DNA of 64,000 nt from Bactericera cockerelli. Lineage: Eukaryota > Arthropoda > Insecta > Hemiptera > Triozidae. This document shows, piece after piece, positions 1 through 9,210 of this stretch. The translations under genes were made by a program, and so were the position numbers. Where the stretch lies: contig CM044964.1 of NCBI GenBank assembly GCA_024516035.1, positions 11,449,914 to 11,513,913 of the forward strand, written 5' to 3'. The notes below the pieces were generated by a model. That model was not told the DNA's origin and did not search any database. It saw only the letters and a program-made list of their open reading frames with translations. The stretch's first letter is position 1. Every line of letters begins with the position of its first letter.

Positions 1-69
1 ATCATACCTATATCTAAAAGTGACAGAGTGGTACCTGGGAGAAGGAAAGAGAGGAAGAGGAACCCTCCC

Positions 70-345
70 CCCCCCTTCCCCTAGATCCTATTTGAAGCAG
101 ATAACTGAACCATCCCCCCTCCCTCCTAGATCCTATTTGAAGCAGATAACTGAACCACCCCCCCCCCCTAGATCCTATTTGAAGCAGATATCTGAACCAC
201 CCCCCCCCCCCCCCTCCTAGATCCTATTTGAAGCAGATAACTGAACCATCCCCCCCCTCCTAGATCCCATTTGAAGCAGATAACTGAACTATTCTCCCCC
301 CTAGATCCTATTTGAAGCAGATAACTAACCCCGCCCTTTAGGTAG
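70..345. repeat. Minisatellite, CTAGATCCTATTTGAAGCAG unit
   Basis: About six tandem copies of a 45-55 bp unit, each containing CTAGATCCTATTTGAAGCAG, then ATAACTGAACC and a C-run of variable length. Two more diverged units lie at 498-590, directly upstream of the first coding exon. Intronic; no coding potential. Confidence 0.85.
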
Positions 346-614
346 GACATTAACATCATTCCCTTTTTTTTCCTGTATCTTTGCTTAATCTTATTGTTTT
401 TCTTTATAATTTCATTATATTTTACTATATGTATGTATATATTTTTGTTCTACCTAAGAAAGCTTACTATAATAATAGTAATAATAATAACCATCCCCCC
501 TAGATCCTATTTGAAGCACATATCTGAACCATAAACCCCCCCGCTATCTCCTAGATCCTATTTGAAACACATATCTGAACCATAAACCCCCCGCCCTCTC
601 TCCTCTGTCCTCAG

Positions 615-776
615 GCCAAGAAGGAACGCAACGTGCTGGCTCACCAGTCGCAGTTGCTGATGCTGGAAGCCATGGCTGACGAGAGGTTCATGCAGCTTCT
701 GACGGAGATAGAGAACCTCAAGTCTCAGCTGGAGGACGCTCAGAATCAGCACGAGGAAGAGATACAATTGCTGCAG
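615..776 (+). CDS. Shootin-like exon a (coiled coil)
   Basis: Acceptor CCTCAG at 609-614, donor CTGCAG/GTGAGT after 776; 162 nt, phase 0 at both ends. Encodes a heptad-like coiled coil ending in HEEEIQLLQ. Five further copies of the same donor follow at 39-bp steps, so the exon could also end at 815, 854, 893, 932 or (weaker GTGAAT donor) 971 without losing frame. Confidence 0.7.
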
Positions 777-3700
777 GTGAGTGATCAGCACGAGGAAGAG
801 ATACAAATGCTGCAGGTGAGTGATCAGCACGGGGAAGAAATACAAATGCTGCAGGTGAGTGATCAGGACGAGGAAGAGATACAAATGCTGCAGGTGAGTG
901 ATCAGCACGGGGAAGAAATACAAATGCTGCAGGTGAGTGATCAGCACGAGGAAGAGATACAAATGCTGCAGGTGAATTGAATTGAATTGAATTGAATTAT
1001 TTGCGGAGCAAGGACTCTGATTGTTAAGTCTCCTCTGTATATAAATACCATTAAAAAAAAGAGAATTATTTGCTTTATTGACAATAAATTATTAATACAA
1101 TATTGTTACCTCTTCTTAAGCTAGTTCTAACTTATTTGCGTGAGTGATCAGCACGAGTGAAACCATTAGAAAAAGAACGTTTTCTAATTTATTTATTTTA
1201 TTTATCGTATGACTGATTGTTTTCTAATTGTATTTATTAGAAATTATTACAATTAGAAAACATTGACTATACAATGTTTTCTAATTGCATAATCTAATCC
1301 AGCATATGGTCAAAATCCGTTCTGGTGGACTGTCAACATAACGCACCTGGTTAATTAGGGTCGCGGCACTGAATTTAGGCCCGAAACGATGTGCGACAAT
1401 ATCTCAATGTCTAGAGCCTCGGTCGGCAATTAGCGGACCGCGAAGCTCATTTGTCCGACCCGCGAATAAAATTTGAGGCTCGAAAAATCATAATTTTTTT
1501 CTCTTTCTTAAAAAAAAATTGATTTGCAAGAAAAAGTAGTCCTAAAAATGTGCAAAGAGACAGTATCGACAGAAGAGTTTTGGTGTAAGAAAGTTCCAAA
1601 AGACTGATGGTTCTTATTAATCCGGACAGTGGAGATTTTTTTCATGTTAATCCGGACCCTAACAGGATTTAATTGCCGACCACTGGTCTAGAGTATGGTT
1701 CGAAAAATAAATAAATAAGGGCCATGCATGCCTCGGGTGCCTATGTGCGTAGCTGGTACAATTCCCAGCGAATGGAGGGTAGAACCTCTGTCCTGAATTA
1801 CTCAAATCAGGACGTTAAAAAGAATCAACTGGTCACAATAAAACTCACTAGGTCGCATTGTATGCTGGAGTCATGCAGTGTCTACCGAAATCCTAGGGCG
1901 AAATTAATGGACAACATGGGCGGAATTAATAGACAACATGAACAACATCAATAACTTAAGTCGTTGGTAAGTGTCGGTTTTCCCTATCTTACACAGTACG
2001 CAATCGGTGACTTAGCGCCACAGAGGTATTACAAAAACGTCTATTAATTCCGTCCTAAAAAGAATTAACTGGTCACAATAGAGCTCACTAGGTCGCAGTG
2101 TTAATTGTATGCTGGAGTCATGGAGTGTCTACCCGGTCTACCGAAACCCTAGGGCGAAATTAATAGACAACATCGATAACTTAAGTCATTTCTAAGCGTC
2201 GGTTTTCCCCATCTTACACAGTACGCAATCCGTGACTTAGCGCCACGGAGGTATTACAAAAAGGTCTATTAGGGCGGAATTAATAGACGTTTTTGTAATA
2301 CATCTGTGGTGCTAAGTCACGGATACAAAGAGGAAATGTGGCATCAGTAATGAGCACACTGAAGAAAGAAGACGTGTAGAATGAAATATATTATATCGTT
2401 TGAAAAAAAAAAAAAGTCACGGATTGCGTACTGTGTAAGATAGGGAAAACCGACACTTAGCAATGACTTGTGATATAGAATTTGTCTATTAATTTCGCCC
2501 CTATTACCTCTGAGGGTCTACAGGCAAACTTTTAACCGTTTTCAAGTTATAGCCATGTGTTCGGCGGGATCACTGTGTTCTTTGAAGGCACTACACAGGC
2601 AAACTTTTAACCGTTTCCAAGTTATAGCCATGTGTTCGACGGGACCATTTCTCTAGAGTCTAGAGCAGTGGTTCCCAACTGGTGGGTCGCGACCCACTGG
2701 TGGGTCGCGAGAAGGTTTCAAGTGGGTCGCCAGAAGGTTTCATGGGTCTTCGCAAGGTCTTAGTTCTTAGGTAGAACAATTTTAAAAGTTTTCTGATTCG
2801 TAAAAATGTTAAATAAAAATCCAATGGCGCTCTTTATTGAAGAAAAAAAAATCAATGAGCTTGTGAAGGCCAGTCGTCCAAATGTGTCCCATTGAAAGAC
2901 TCCACCAGCCTATTTTTTTAAATTATTTTACGTTATAAATTACTTTTTTAATAACTCATTATCCTTCTTGAGAAAAATGCGCCAAGGGCGGGAATCAAAC
3001 CCGCAACCTCGGGGTTCAAAGTCAGGAGTGCTACCTCTGAGCCACCAGCCCACTTTTTTTTCCTTTTTTCTTAATTTTGTTTATTAATTGAATGTTTAAC
3101 AATTAATAAATTTTTATTGTTTGCCTCTTAATAAAATGATTAATTATTTGTTGTTTTTTTCTCAAAACTAATACCTTTTAGAATTTTAGATTAAGAAAGA
3201 TTGAAAAAAGCAACTACGAAAGAGGAAGGGGTGAATACACATTTGGTGGGTCGCGGGTCTCAGAAATTTAAAAAAGTGGGTCACAGTGGAAGTTGAGTTG
3301 GGAACCACTGGTCTAGAGGCACGAACTTGATTCTCGTTCTTGCCGCTAGCGATTTATGTCTCTGCGATCGCACGCGGGACTGATGGGAGAGGAGGGGAGA
3401 CTGTAGAGAGTGAGAGAGGAAGGGGAGAGAGTTTGCATGGTGGCCTTGAGAATTTTTATAGTGACTCAATGTAAGCAACGAGATTTATATGTGTTCTTGT
3501 TCGCGCTCTTCATCATCAGCTGAGGTGTCCGAGTGGTTAAGGAGTTGGACTTGAAATCCAATGGGTTCTACCCGCGCAGGTTCGAATCCTGTCCTCAGCG
3601 AATTTTTGTACGTTAACAGAATGTTTAAAGTTTACTAATTTAACAAATTATCTAAATAGAACCTATTTAACAATAATATTTTAATAATAATTCAACAAAT

Positions 3701-4592
3701 TATTGATAGTGGTTGAATGAAAGACTTTACATTATGTGACACCTGCCACTTCAAAGGGAGCCAAAAAAAATAATTAAATCCCATTACGCCCTGAAGCACG
3801 TATTGTCGAGTATCTCCAGTATCCAGGTTTCTTCTATAATATCCAGGTTAGACTGGATGGGATTGGTAAATGTTTTATTTTTATTGTATTTTAGGGCGAA
3901 ATTAATAGACAACATTAATAACTTAAGTCGTTGGTAAGTGTCAGTTTTCCCTATCTTACACAGTACGCAATCCGTGACTTAGCGCCACAGAGGTATTACA
4001 AAAACGTCTATTAATTCCGCCCTAAATCTTTTGAGTTTGTTTTTTATTCATTTATTAATAATTCAATAAATACTCCTCAGGAAAAGCTGGATGAGCGAGA
4101 GACAGAACCCTACGTGGAGATATTGGAGGAGAAACTGAAGGTGGTGGAGAACGAGCTGAGCATAGCCACGGAGAAGTATGAGAGGGCGGAGGCGAGACTG
4201 GAGGAGCTGGAGGCTGGTGGAGGTGAGAGGACTTCTAGCTTGTATAGTGGAGGTGAGAGTAGTGGTAAGAGGACATCTAGCTTGTATAGTGGAGGTGAGA
4301 GGACATCTAGCTTGTATAGTGGAGGTGAGAGTAGTGGTAAGAGGACATCTAGCTTGTATAGTGGAGGTGAGAGTAGTGGTAAGAGGAGATACTGGAGGAG
4401 AAGCTGAAGGTGGTGGAGAACGAGCTGAGCATAGCCACGGAGAAGTATGAGAGGGCGGAGGCGAGACTGGAGGAGCTGGAGGCTGGTGGAGGTGAGAGGA
4501 CTTTTAATGGGTGTTTCACATAAATAAAATGTCACTAAAAAAAGGTGGATTTAAACTCACTCATCATGGTGCTCTACACTCTCTACAGAATG

Positions 4593-4629
<37 letters not shown>

Positions 4630-7600
4630 GTAAGTGTGCCCCGGAACCGCTTTCGCATTACTTCAGGGCACTTTACCTTTACATCCATGCCATTCCGGAG
4701 CAGAAAATTTCGGTCAGAAATTTCCGCTCCGGCCGGGATTCGAACCCGCAACCTCCGGGTCAGTAACCAATGCTCTCAACCACTGAGCCACGGAGGTCGG
4801 CTCAGTAGTTAACATCGTCTCGGGCCGCAACTCTGCGCCACCGATATTAACACGTTGATCGCCAACGCTACTATAGAGTTACTTTTCCTTAGGGGCCCAA
4901 ATGACACTCCAATGTCAAGTGAATTCACCTGACGGGGCCGTACGAGATAATCATGTCAGGTGAATTCACCTGACTGGGCCGTATGGGATAATTATGTCAG
5001 GTGAATTCACCTGACGGGGTCATACGGGATAATTATGTCAGGTGAATATGCCTGACGGGGCCATACGGGATAATTATGTCAGGTGAATATGCCTGACGGG
5101 GCCATACGGGATAATTATGTCAGGTGAATATGCCTGACGGGGCCATACGGGATAATTATGTCAGGTGAATATGCCTGACGCGGCCAGCTGGGAAAGTTTA
5201 GTGTAAGGTGAATTCACCTGACGTGGCGATCAACGTGTTATTAAGTGACCATTACTCTCTTAGTAGTGTGTGTGTGTATCGTGTGTATAATACCTTTTTT
5301 TTTTGAAGAAACTGCACGCAGTGTTTTATTGGCTCGGAAATTCTCATGAATAAATGACGAGTCCAAAAGGGTATATACAGAAGTGTTGTCCATTTCTGCA
5401 GATCCTCAGTTGACGCTCATCAAGTTATGTTGGACTCGCCTGCTAGTCAGGCGCCTACCAACTAAAACCTTCCAAATCAGACTGCGTGCAGGAAACAGTA
5501 CCCGGAACCGCGTTAGCAATACTTCAGTGTATAATACCTACCTCTCATCATCTCTTCCAGGGCCCCCCTCACCACCACGACCTCCCCCGGCACGCTCCAC
5601 CCCCCCCCCCTCCCCCCGGCAACATGCCGCCGCCCCCTCCTCCACCCCCCCTGCCCAGTGGGGGCGGCGGGGGCATGGGCCTCAATGTGAAGAACGTCAC
5701 GCTGAAGCGACGCGAGTCCACGGCCGTGATGGACATGGCCGATCTGCTGGGGATCAGCAACAGCAACGTCAAGCCCACACCACAAGGAGGTGACACGTTT
5801 ATTGTATTTTTAAAAAAAATAATAAAAAAAAAATGAAAAAAAATATAAATAAAATCACGAAAGTTTGGGGAAAAAAAATTATAAAAAAATGAAAAAAAAT
5901 TATAAATAAATTCACGAAAGTTTGGGAAAAAAATAAAAAAAAAATATAAAAAAAATTGAAAAAAAAAATATAAATAAAATCACGAAAGTTTGGGGAAATC
6001 ACTCAAACTAGTAAATTTTTACCGAACTTGGGACTCGAACCACCGACCTCCAGGTTTCAAATCCACCGCTTTTTCGAACAAGCTACTGGTACACCACAAG
6101 GAGGTGACACATTATTTTATTGTATAAATAAAAAAATAAAAATTACAAATAAAAAAGAAAATGAAAAAAATAAAATCACGAAAGTTTGGGAAAATTCTCA
6201 AACTCCTAAATTTTTACCGAACTTGGGACTCGAATCACCGACCTTCAGGTTTCAAATCCACAGTTTTTTTTTAACAAGCTACTGATGTCGACCACATTAT
6301 TTATTTAATTTTCGTTTTAAAACACAGACTCGTCAAAAAGAATGTAAATAAAGAAATGTGTATTCTTTGAGTTATTATATCTCGAACCACCGACCTCCAG
6401 GTTTCAAATCCACCGCTTTTTAGAACAAGCTACTGACGTCGACCACATTATTTATTTAATTTTCGTTTTAAAACTCAGATCCGCCAAAAAGAATGTAAAT
6501 AACGAAATGTGTATTCTTTGGGGTTTTTTTATTACATTTTTAGTGGGTAGGGCAGAATTGATTTTTCCGTTACTTATTATTGTGACTCGCACCAATTGTC
6601 TTTGTTTTGAGTCTAAGCTTTACACTGTGACAGTACAAGGGCTCATTCTTGCAGGTTAAACAGAGTTAAACAGAGTTAAACAGAGTGTTGCATTTTTATC
6701 ATTTGCCCGTAATTTGGCTACTGGTCGCATCAAAGCAGCTTCTCATTTCTCCTCACGAGGTATGCGTGGACCTCGAAAATCTGAAGTAGAGAGCCGAAAA
6801 ATTCCGACTTCACTTGGATTCGAACCCAGTTCACCGTTCTCATATTCGAACCCCTTGTAATGCTGCCCTAACTCGGCTCCGTGAGGTTAATTTGGGTAGA
6901 CTGTTACTTTCCAGAGAATGAAAAGTGTAAACCTCTTTAATGAATATCTTGAGATCCACTTTGAGTAATCGAATTCTAAACATACACCGGCTTCGATCGA
7001 GTTCTTCTTTTGTTAGATAATTCACAGCCACCCTCCGTGGCGTAACGGTTGAGACTACTGCCCGTAGTCCAGAGTCAGAGTTTGATCCCCGGTTGGGGCA
7101 GACTTTTCAAAGAAAATTCTGTTCCCTCCAAATACGTGAGCCTGGCATTTCCGGCCCATCCCAGGCTGGGTGAGGTTAATGTAGGTAGCTGGTACGATTC
7201 CCAGCGAATGGAGTGTAACACCCCCGTCCTGAACAGGACGTTAAGACCAAATGGAATCAACTGGTCACAATAAATCTAATTAGGTCGCAGTGTTAATTGT
7301 AAGGGTTTCACTGAAAACCCTGCAACCTCATTCAACATTCCCATTTATTTGCTCAGTAAAATACCAGCCACCCGTCGTGATATGACCAATGCAGTTGAAA
7401 GCGACGTTAAACCAAAAAAAAAAAAAAAAAAAAACCAGCCAGGTGTACCCGTATTCAATGTTACTCTACTTAATTTCGAAGAGAAAATTGACAAAGTTGT
7501 ACCCTTTTTCCAGGTGCTATCGACGACATCATCAGTCAGTTGAAGGAGGGGAAGTTCACCTTGAAAGCAACCGAGGTAAGAGACGTCAAAAGATATATTT

Positions 7601-9061
7601 TTATTTAATTTGAGACACACGACGAGGTTAATTCCTTCAGCAACTTACCAAGGATCTTTATTAAACAAGTTGGATCAAGTTTTATTTACAAAATAATGAC
7701 ATAGAATATATAGATACAGTCATAGATATTAAAATTAAGAAAACAAAACTTGATCAAGGGCGGTGCTAATGCCTACGGCATTCTCTTCCAATTCTCTTTA
7801 ACCCGGCTGTCTTTATCACCTCGAAATGAAAGAGGAATCACCGTTGGTGAGACAAATTTAAGCAAATTATTTACCCATGGCTTGAATCGAACCAAAGACT
7901 CGACACATGACTTAGCCAAATACACGTATTATCACACTGATAATCAAGTCAAAAAGACAAAGATGGGTTTCTTACAATTACGATCGGACAACAAAAAAAT
8001 CCTGTTGTCGCAAAAAAACATTTTGTGGTGTGATTTAGTAGACCCGTCAGAAGAATGGAATCATTTTCAATTAGATAATAGTTTTTCAAGGCACTGGACT
8101 TGAAACTAAGCTCGTCAGCGGTGCAAGCGTGGATGGCGCGTTGAATGCACCGGTTCTCGTAGGATCACCAAAGTTAAGCAACGTGGAGCGAGGTGAAGAC
8201 TCCGTGATGCTGGCATTTCGGCCCAACCCAGTCTGGTGAGGTTAAAGTTGTTGGCAGGATTTTTGTGTTTCCTGCGAATGAAGGGTAGATACCACCTCCG
8301 TCGTCGATGGTACCACCAATTAGTTGAAAGCGACGTTGAACCAGAATTAAAAAAAAGCTCGTCACCTATTGAATGACATCCAATGTATGGATTTTTCCTC
8401 TTTTATCTAGTAGGCACGGGACTGTGGAACAAATACCATCGCTTTATGATAACCACTCGAGGTACACACGACAGATGAAGGTCTTTAATAATAATAGTAC
8501 CTAATAAACTAATAACACTACGTGAAGGTAACAATCAGGCAAGGTTAATGCTCAAAGCATTTTCTACCACCTAACCCTCAGAGTCTTATTATTATGTGGT
8601 CACAAACTCAAATAAAAGAGAAAAAATACTTGCACTGGTTGGGATTCAGTATAAATAGAAAACACATACACTACACACTGGACACGGAAGGAGCCCAGAA
8701 CAATGGTTCTGGGCGTCCAAAAGGTTCACCTATATCAATCCTTCCACCACCATGACATCACACATGGACACGGAAAGTAAGTAAGTAAGAACATAATATG
8801 TACCTGGACAGCTGTTTCGAACCAACGGATCCCTACGCTCCCTGGATTACCAGACTAGCGCGTTAACCACTTGCCTTGACCACAAGTGCATAGTCTTTAC
8901 TCACAATGCTTATTTCCCTGTTCACTTTTCAGAAGAAAGCTCAACAGAAGAAGGAAGAGGAATCGCCCGCCGTCGTTCAAGAGATGATGAATGTGCTGGG
9001 TACACTCAAGAAGAGACCCAAGAAGCGTGCCAGCGAGGACCTCACAGCGGTCACTGCTTAA
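615..9061 (+). CDS. Shootin-1-like protein, 3' part of gene (five exons seen)
   Basis: C-terminal part of a coiled-coil protein resembling shootin-1 (SHTN1/KIAA1598), which in vertebrates links actin flow to adhesion molecules during axon outgrowth. Exons: 615-776, 4081-4222, 5561-5789, 7514-7575, 8933-9061 (TAA at 9059-9061); earlier exons lie left of the window. The order is a Glu/Gln-rich coiled coil, then a proline-rich stretch with Pro runs followed by GGGGG, then a KRRES segment, then GAIDDIISQLKEG, then EMMNVLGTLKKRPKKR near the end. Vertebrate shootin-1 has the same order: coiled coils, polyproline, an EEMM..IKKG segment and a LKGILGTL motif. Exon phases agree (0, then 1 into 7514, then 0) except between 4222 and 5561, where they differ by one base; a C-run of 11 in the proline-rich exon or an unseen exon could explain it. 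Family call is from motif order recalled by eye. Confidence 0.65.
777..971 (+). repeat. 39-bp minisatellite carrying the splice donor
   Basis: Five exact-length 39-bp units continuing from the exon end. Each unit reads in frame as VSDQHEEEIQMLQ (with D/G variants) and each ends in CTGCAG followed by GTGAGT, so exon tail and 5' splice site are amplified together. No stop codon occurs until after 971. Confidence 0.9.
972..1720. other. Intron, no recognised element
   Basis: AT-rich intron sequence. It starts with a short GAATT repeat (975-998). I see no gene or complete mobile element. Confidence 0.5.
1724..1885 (+). mobile_element. SINE body fragment (central domain plus tail)
   Basis: Contains the GTAGCTGGTACAATTCCCAG block, GCGAATGGAGGGTA, CAGGACGTTAA and AACTGGTCACAATA, also present in the full SINE at 7024-7432. 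The promoter head is missing. Confidence 0.6.
1893..2055. mobile_element. GGGCGGAATTAATAGAC MITE, copy 1
   Basis: About 130 bp between inverted ends GGGCGGAATTAATAGAC and TCTATTAATTCCGTCC, with the shared core CTTACACAGTACGCAATC and GTGACTTAGCGCCACAG. The left end carries an extra partial terminal repeat. Non-coding and non-autonomous. Confidence 0.75.
2151..2275. mobile_element. GGGCGGAATTAATAGAC MITE, copy 2
   Basis: Same ends and core as the other copies of this family. Its right end abuts the next, oppositely oriented copy. Confidence 0.7.
2272..2502. mobile_element. GGGCGGAATTAATAGAC MITE, copy 3, split by an insertion
   Basis: Inverted copy beginning GGGCGGAATTAATAGACG and ending TCTATTAATTTCGCCCC. 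It is interrupted at 2325-2415 by a poly-A-tailed insertion flanked by a duplication of GTCACGGAT. Confidence 0.75.
2325..2415 (+). mobile_element. Short retroposed insertion with poly-A tail
   Basis: 91-nt insertion ending in 13 A. The 9-bp MITE sequence GTCACGGAT is present on both sides (2316-2324 and 2416-2424), whereas intact MITE copies have it once. That is the mark of LINE-mediated retroposition of a small RNA or cDNA end. I do not recognise the source of the 78-nt body. Confidence 0.75.
2666..3310. mobile_element. Non-autonomous hAT-type element
   Basis: Starts CAGTGGTTCCCAACTGGTGG and ends TTGGGAACCACTG, the typical hAT terminal inverted repeat with GTGGGTCGCGACCC next to it. It is flanked by a perfect 8-bp duplication GTCTAGAG (2658-2665 and 3311-3318), the hAT signature length. 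The 645-bp interior has no transposase ORF and holds a SINE fragment at about 2975-3060. Confidence 0.9.
2975..3060 (-). mobile_element. tRNA-derived SINE head inside the hAT element
   Basis: On the minus strand it reads GTGGCTCAGAGGTAGCACTC (A box) and GCGGGTTTGATTCCCG (B box). It is a nested tRNA-like insertion, not a functional tRNA, because the acceptor stem does not close. Confidence 0.6.
3519..3600 (+). tRNA. tRNA-Ser (anticodon UGA)
   Basis: 82-nt cloverleaf. Acceptor arm GCTGAGG pairs with CCTCAGC near the 3' end. D arm TGTCCGAGTGGTTAAGG, anticodon loop CTTGAAA with TGA, long serine-type variable arm (TGGGTTCTACCCGC) and T arm CAGGTTCGAATCCTG. The internal A and B boxes are intact. 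It lies on the same strand inside a shootin-like intron. Unlike the SINE heads nearby it folds fully and has the class II variable arm. Confidence 0.95.
3894..4025. mobile_element. GGGCGGAATTAATAGAC MITE, copy 4
   Basis: Starts GGGCGAAATTAATAGAC and ends GTCTATTAATTCCGCCC, with the family core between. Ends just upstream of the 4081 exon. Confidence 0.8.
4081..4222 (+). CDS. Shootin-like exon b (coiled coil)
   Basis: Acceptor TACTCCTCAG ends at 4080; preferred donor GGTGGAG/GTGAGA after 4222. Phase 0 start joins exon a cleanly. Encodes KLDERETEP, LEEKLKVVENELSIATEKY and RAEARLEELEAGG, a strong coiled coil. From 4223 on, the donor region is amplified and the exon's 3' half is duplicated at 4387-4491. 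Confidence 0.65.
4216..4500 (+). repeat. Splice-donor repeat array plus partial exon duplication
   Basis: Four or five units of GTGAGAGGAC, TCTAGCTTGTATAGTGGAG and a GTGAGAGTAGTGGTAAGAGG variant, each offering GGAG/GTGAG. They are followed at 4387-4491 by a second copy of exon b from its ATATTGGAGGAG segment to the donor. The copy lacks a polypyrimidine acceptor and is in another frame, so read-through from exon b stops at 4407. Confidence 0.85.
4587..4805 (-). mobile_element. tRNA-derived SINE, near full length
   Basis: Minus strand: head GTGGCTCAGTGGTTGAGAGC (A box), GCGGGTTCGAATCCCGG (B box), a body with CGGAAATTTCTGACCGAAAT, and a 3' tail of about 28 A (T-run near 4597-4625). The anticodon stem is not closed, so this is a SINE rather than a tRNA. 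Confidence 0.8.
4905..5235. repeat. Minisatellite with GTCAGGTGAATTCACCTGAC palindrome
   Basis: About seven units of roughly 41 bp: GTCAGGTGAATTCACCTGAC or its GTGAATATGCCTGAC variant, then GGGGCCATACGGGATAATTAT. The outer units carry the perfect 20-bp palindrome while central ones carry the AATATG variant. Intronic. Confidence 0.85.
5561..5789 (+). CDS. Shootin-like exon c (proline-rich)
   Basis: Acceptor TCTTCCAG ends at 5560, donor GGAG/GTGACA after 5789. In the frame that joins the next exon it encodes GPPHHHDLPRHA, a Pro run, GNM, a second Pro run, LPSGGGGGMG, then VTLKRREST, MADLLGISNS and KPTPQG. Pro-rich segments of shootin bind SH3 or EVH1 domains in vertebrates. A run of 11 C at about 5599-5609 is a risk for length errors; a run of 10 would also repair the phase to exon b. 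Confidence 0.65.
5790..6530. repeat. Duplicated SINE-bearing segments
   Basis: At least three diverged copies of a block with AAATCACGAAAGTTTGGG, then TTTTTACCGAACTTGGGACT, CGAACCACCGACCTCCAG, TTTCAAATCCACCG and TCGACCACATTATTTATTTA. The middle part is a minus-strand tRNA-like SINE head (B box GGTTCGAGTCC). The block also restarts with CACCACAAGGAGGTGACAC, a copy of the exon c end and its donor, at 6092-6110. Confidence 0.65.
7024..7432 (+). mobile_element. tRNA-headed SINE with shared central body and poly-A tail
   Basis: Head CTCCGTGGCGTAACGGTTGA (A box) and CAGAGTTTGATCCCCGG (B-box-like), then body TTTCCGGCCCATCCCAGGCT, GGGTGAGGTTAATGTAGG, GCTGGTACGATTCCCAGCG and AATGGAGTGTAACACCCCCG. The tail CGTCGTGATATGACCAATGC, GTTGAAAGCGACGTTAAACC plus about 18 A. 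The same body and tail follow a 5S-rRNA head at 8108 and 61661. Confidence 0.75.
7514..7575 (+). CDS. Shootin-like exon d
   Basis: Acceptor CCCTTTTTCCAG, donor GAG/GTAAGA. 62 nt; completes the split codon from exon c (phase 1). Encodes GAIDDIISQLKEG and FTLKATE, the segment that matches the conserved C-terminal helix of shootin. Confidence 0.7.
8108..8358 (+). mobile_element. 5S-rRNA-derived SINE (SINE3 type), copy 1
   Basis: The head is clearly 5S-derived: GCGTTGAATGCACCGGTTCT, CGTAGGATCACCAAAGTTAA and GCAACGTGGAGCG follow the order of animal 5S rRNA (GAAUACAUCGGUUCUCGUCC..GAUCACCGAAAUUAAGCA). The body TTTCGGCCCAACCCAGTCTG, GTGAGGTTAAAG, TTTCCTGCGAATG and tail AGTTGAAAGCGACGTTGAAC match the tRNA-headed SINE at 7024. 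Short A-rich end. Confidence 0.85.
8485..8660. repeat. Dispersed repeat, AATGCTCAAAGCATTTTCTA family
   Basis: Contains AATGCTCAAAGCATTTTCTA, CCACCTAACCCTCAGAGTCT and TATTATTATGTGGTCACAAA. The same string is found near 18780, 22365, 32790, 35690 and 37180, the last inverted. tRNA-like minus-strand ends follow (AACCAACGGATCCCTACGCT at 8821-8840). Probably an old SINE. Confidence 0.65.
8933..9061 (+). CDS. Shootin-like last coding exon
   Basis: Acceptor CACTTTTCAG ends at 8932. Encodes KKAQQKKEEESPAVV, EMMNVLGTLKKRPKKR, ASEDLTAVTA and stop TAA. Basic C-terminus. Possible poly-A signals follow: ATTAAA at 9509-9514 and AATAAA at 9916-9921. Confidence 0.7.
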   Translation, partial: KKAQQKKEEESPAVVQEMMNVLGTLKKRPKKRASEDLTAVTA

Positions 9062-9091
9062 GTCTGCCTTAAGATGGGCTTCAGAACTCAT

Positions 9092-9210
9092 AGGGCAGAA
9101 TGAATAGACGTTTAGCTATACCTCTGTGGCACTAAGTTTGCGTACTGTCCAAGATGGGGAAAACGGATGCCAAGCTATGACTTAAGTTATCGATTTTGTC
9201 CATCAATATC
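9092..9210. mobile_element. GGGCGGAATTAATAGAC MITE, copy 5, degenerate
   Basis: Starts 30 nt after the shootin-like stop codon with GGGCAGAATGAATAGACG and keeps the GCGTACTGTCCAAGAT core. It therefore forms part of the 3' UTR. Confidence 0.6.

Noticed and set aside
5383..5793. 136-codon ORF over the proline-rich exon in another frame
   Set aside because: The other frame carries the conserved KRREST and GISNS segments and joins the next exon; this frame gives only low-complexity Arg/His/Gly.
7750..8103. 117-codon ORF on +
   Set aside because: No domain, no splice context. It starts in a dispersed GGCGGTGCTAATGCC repeat and runs through intron sequence.
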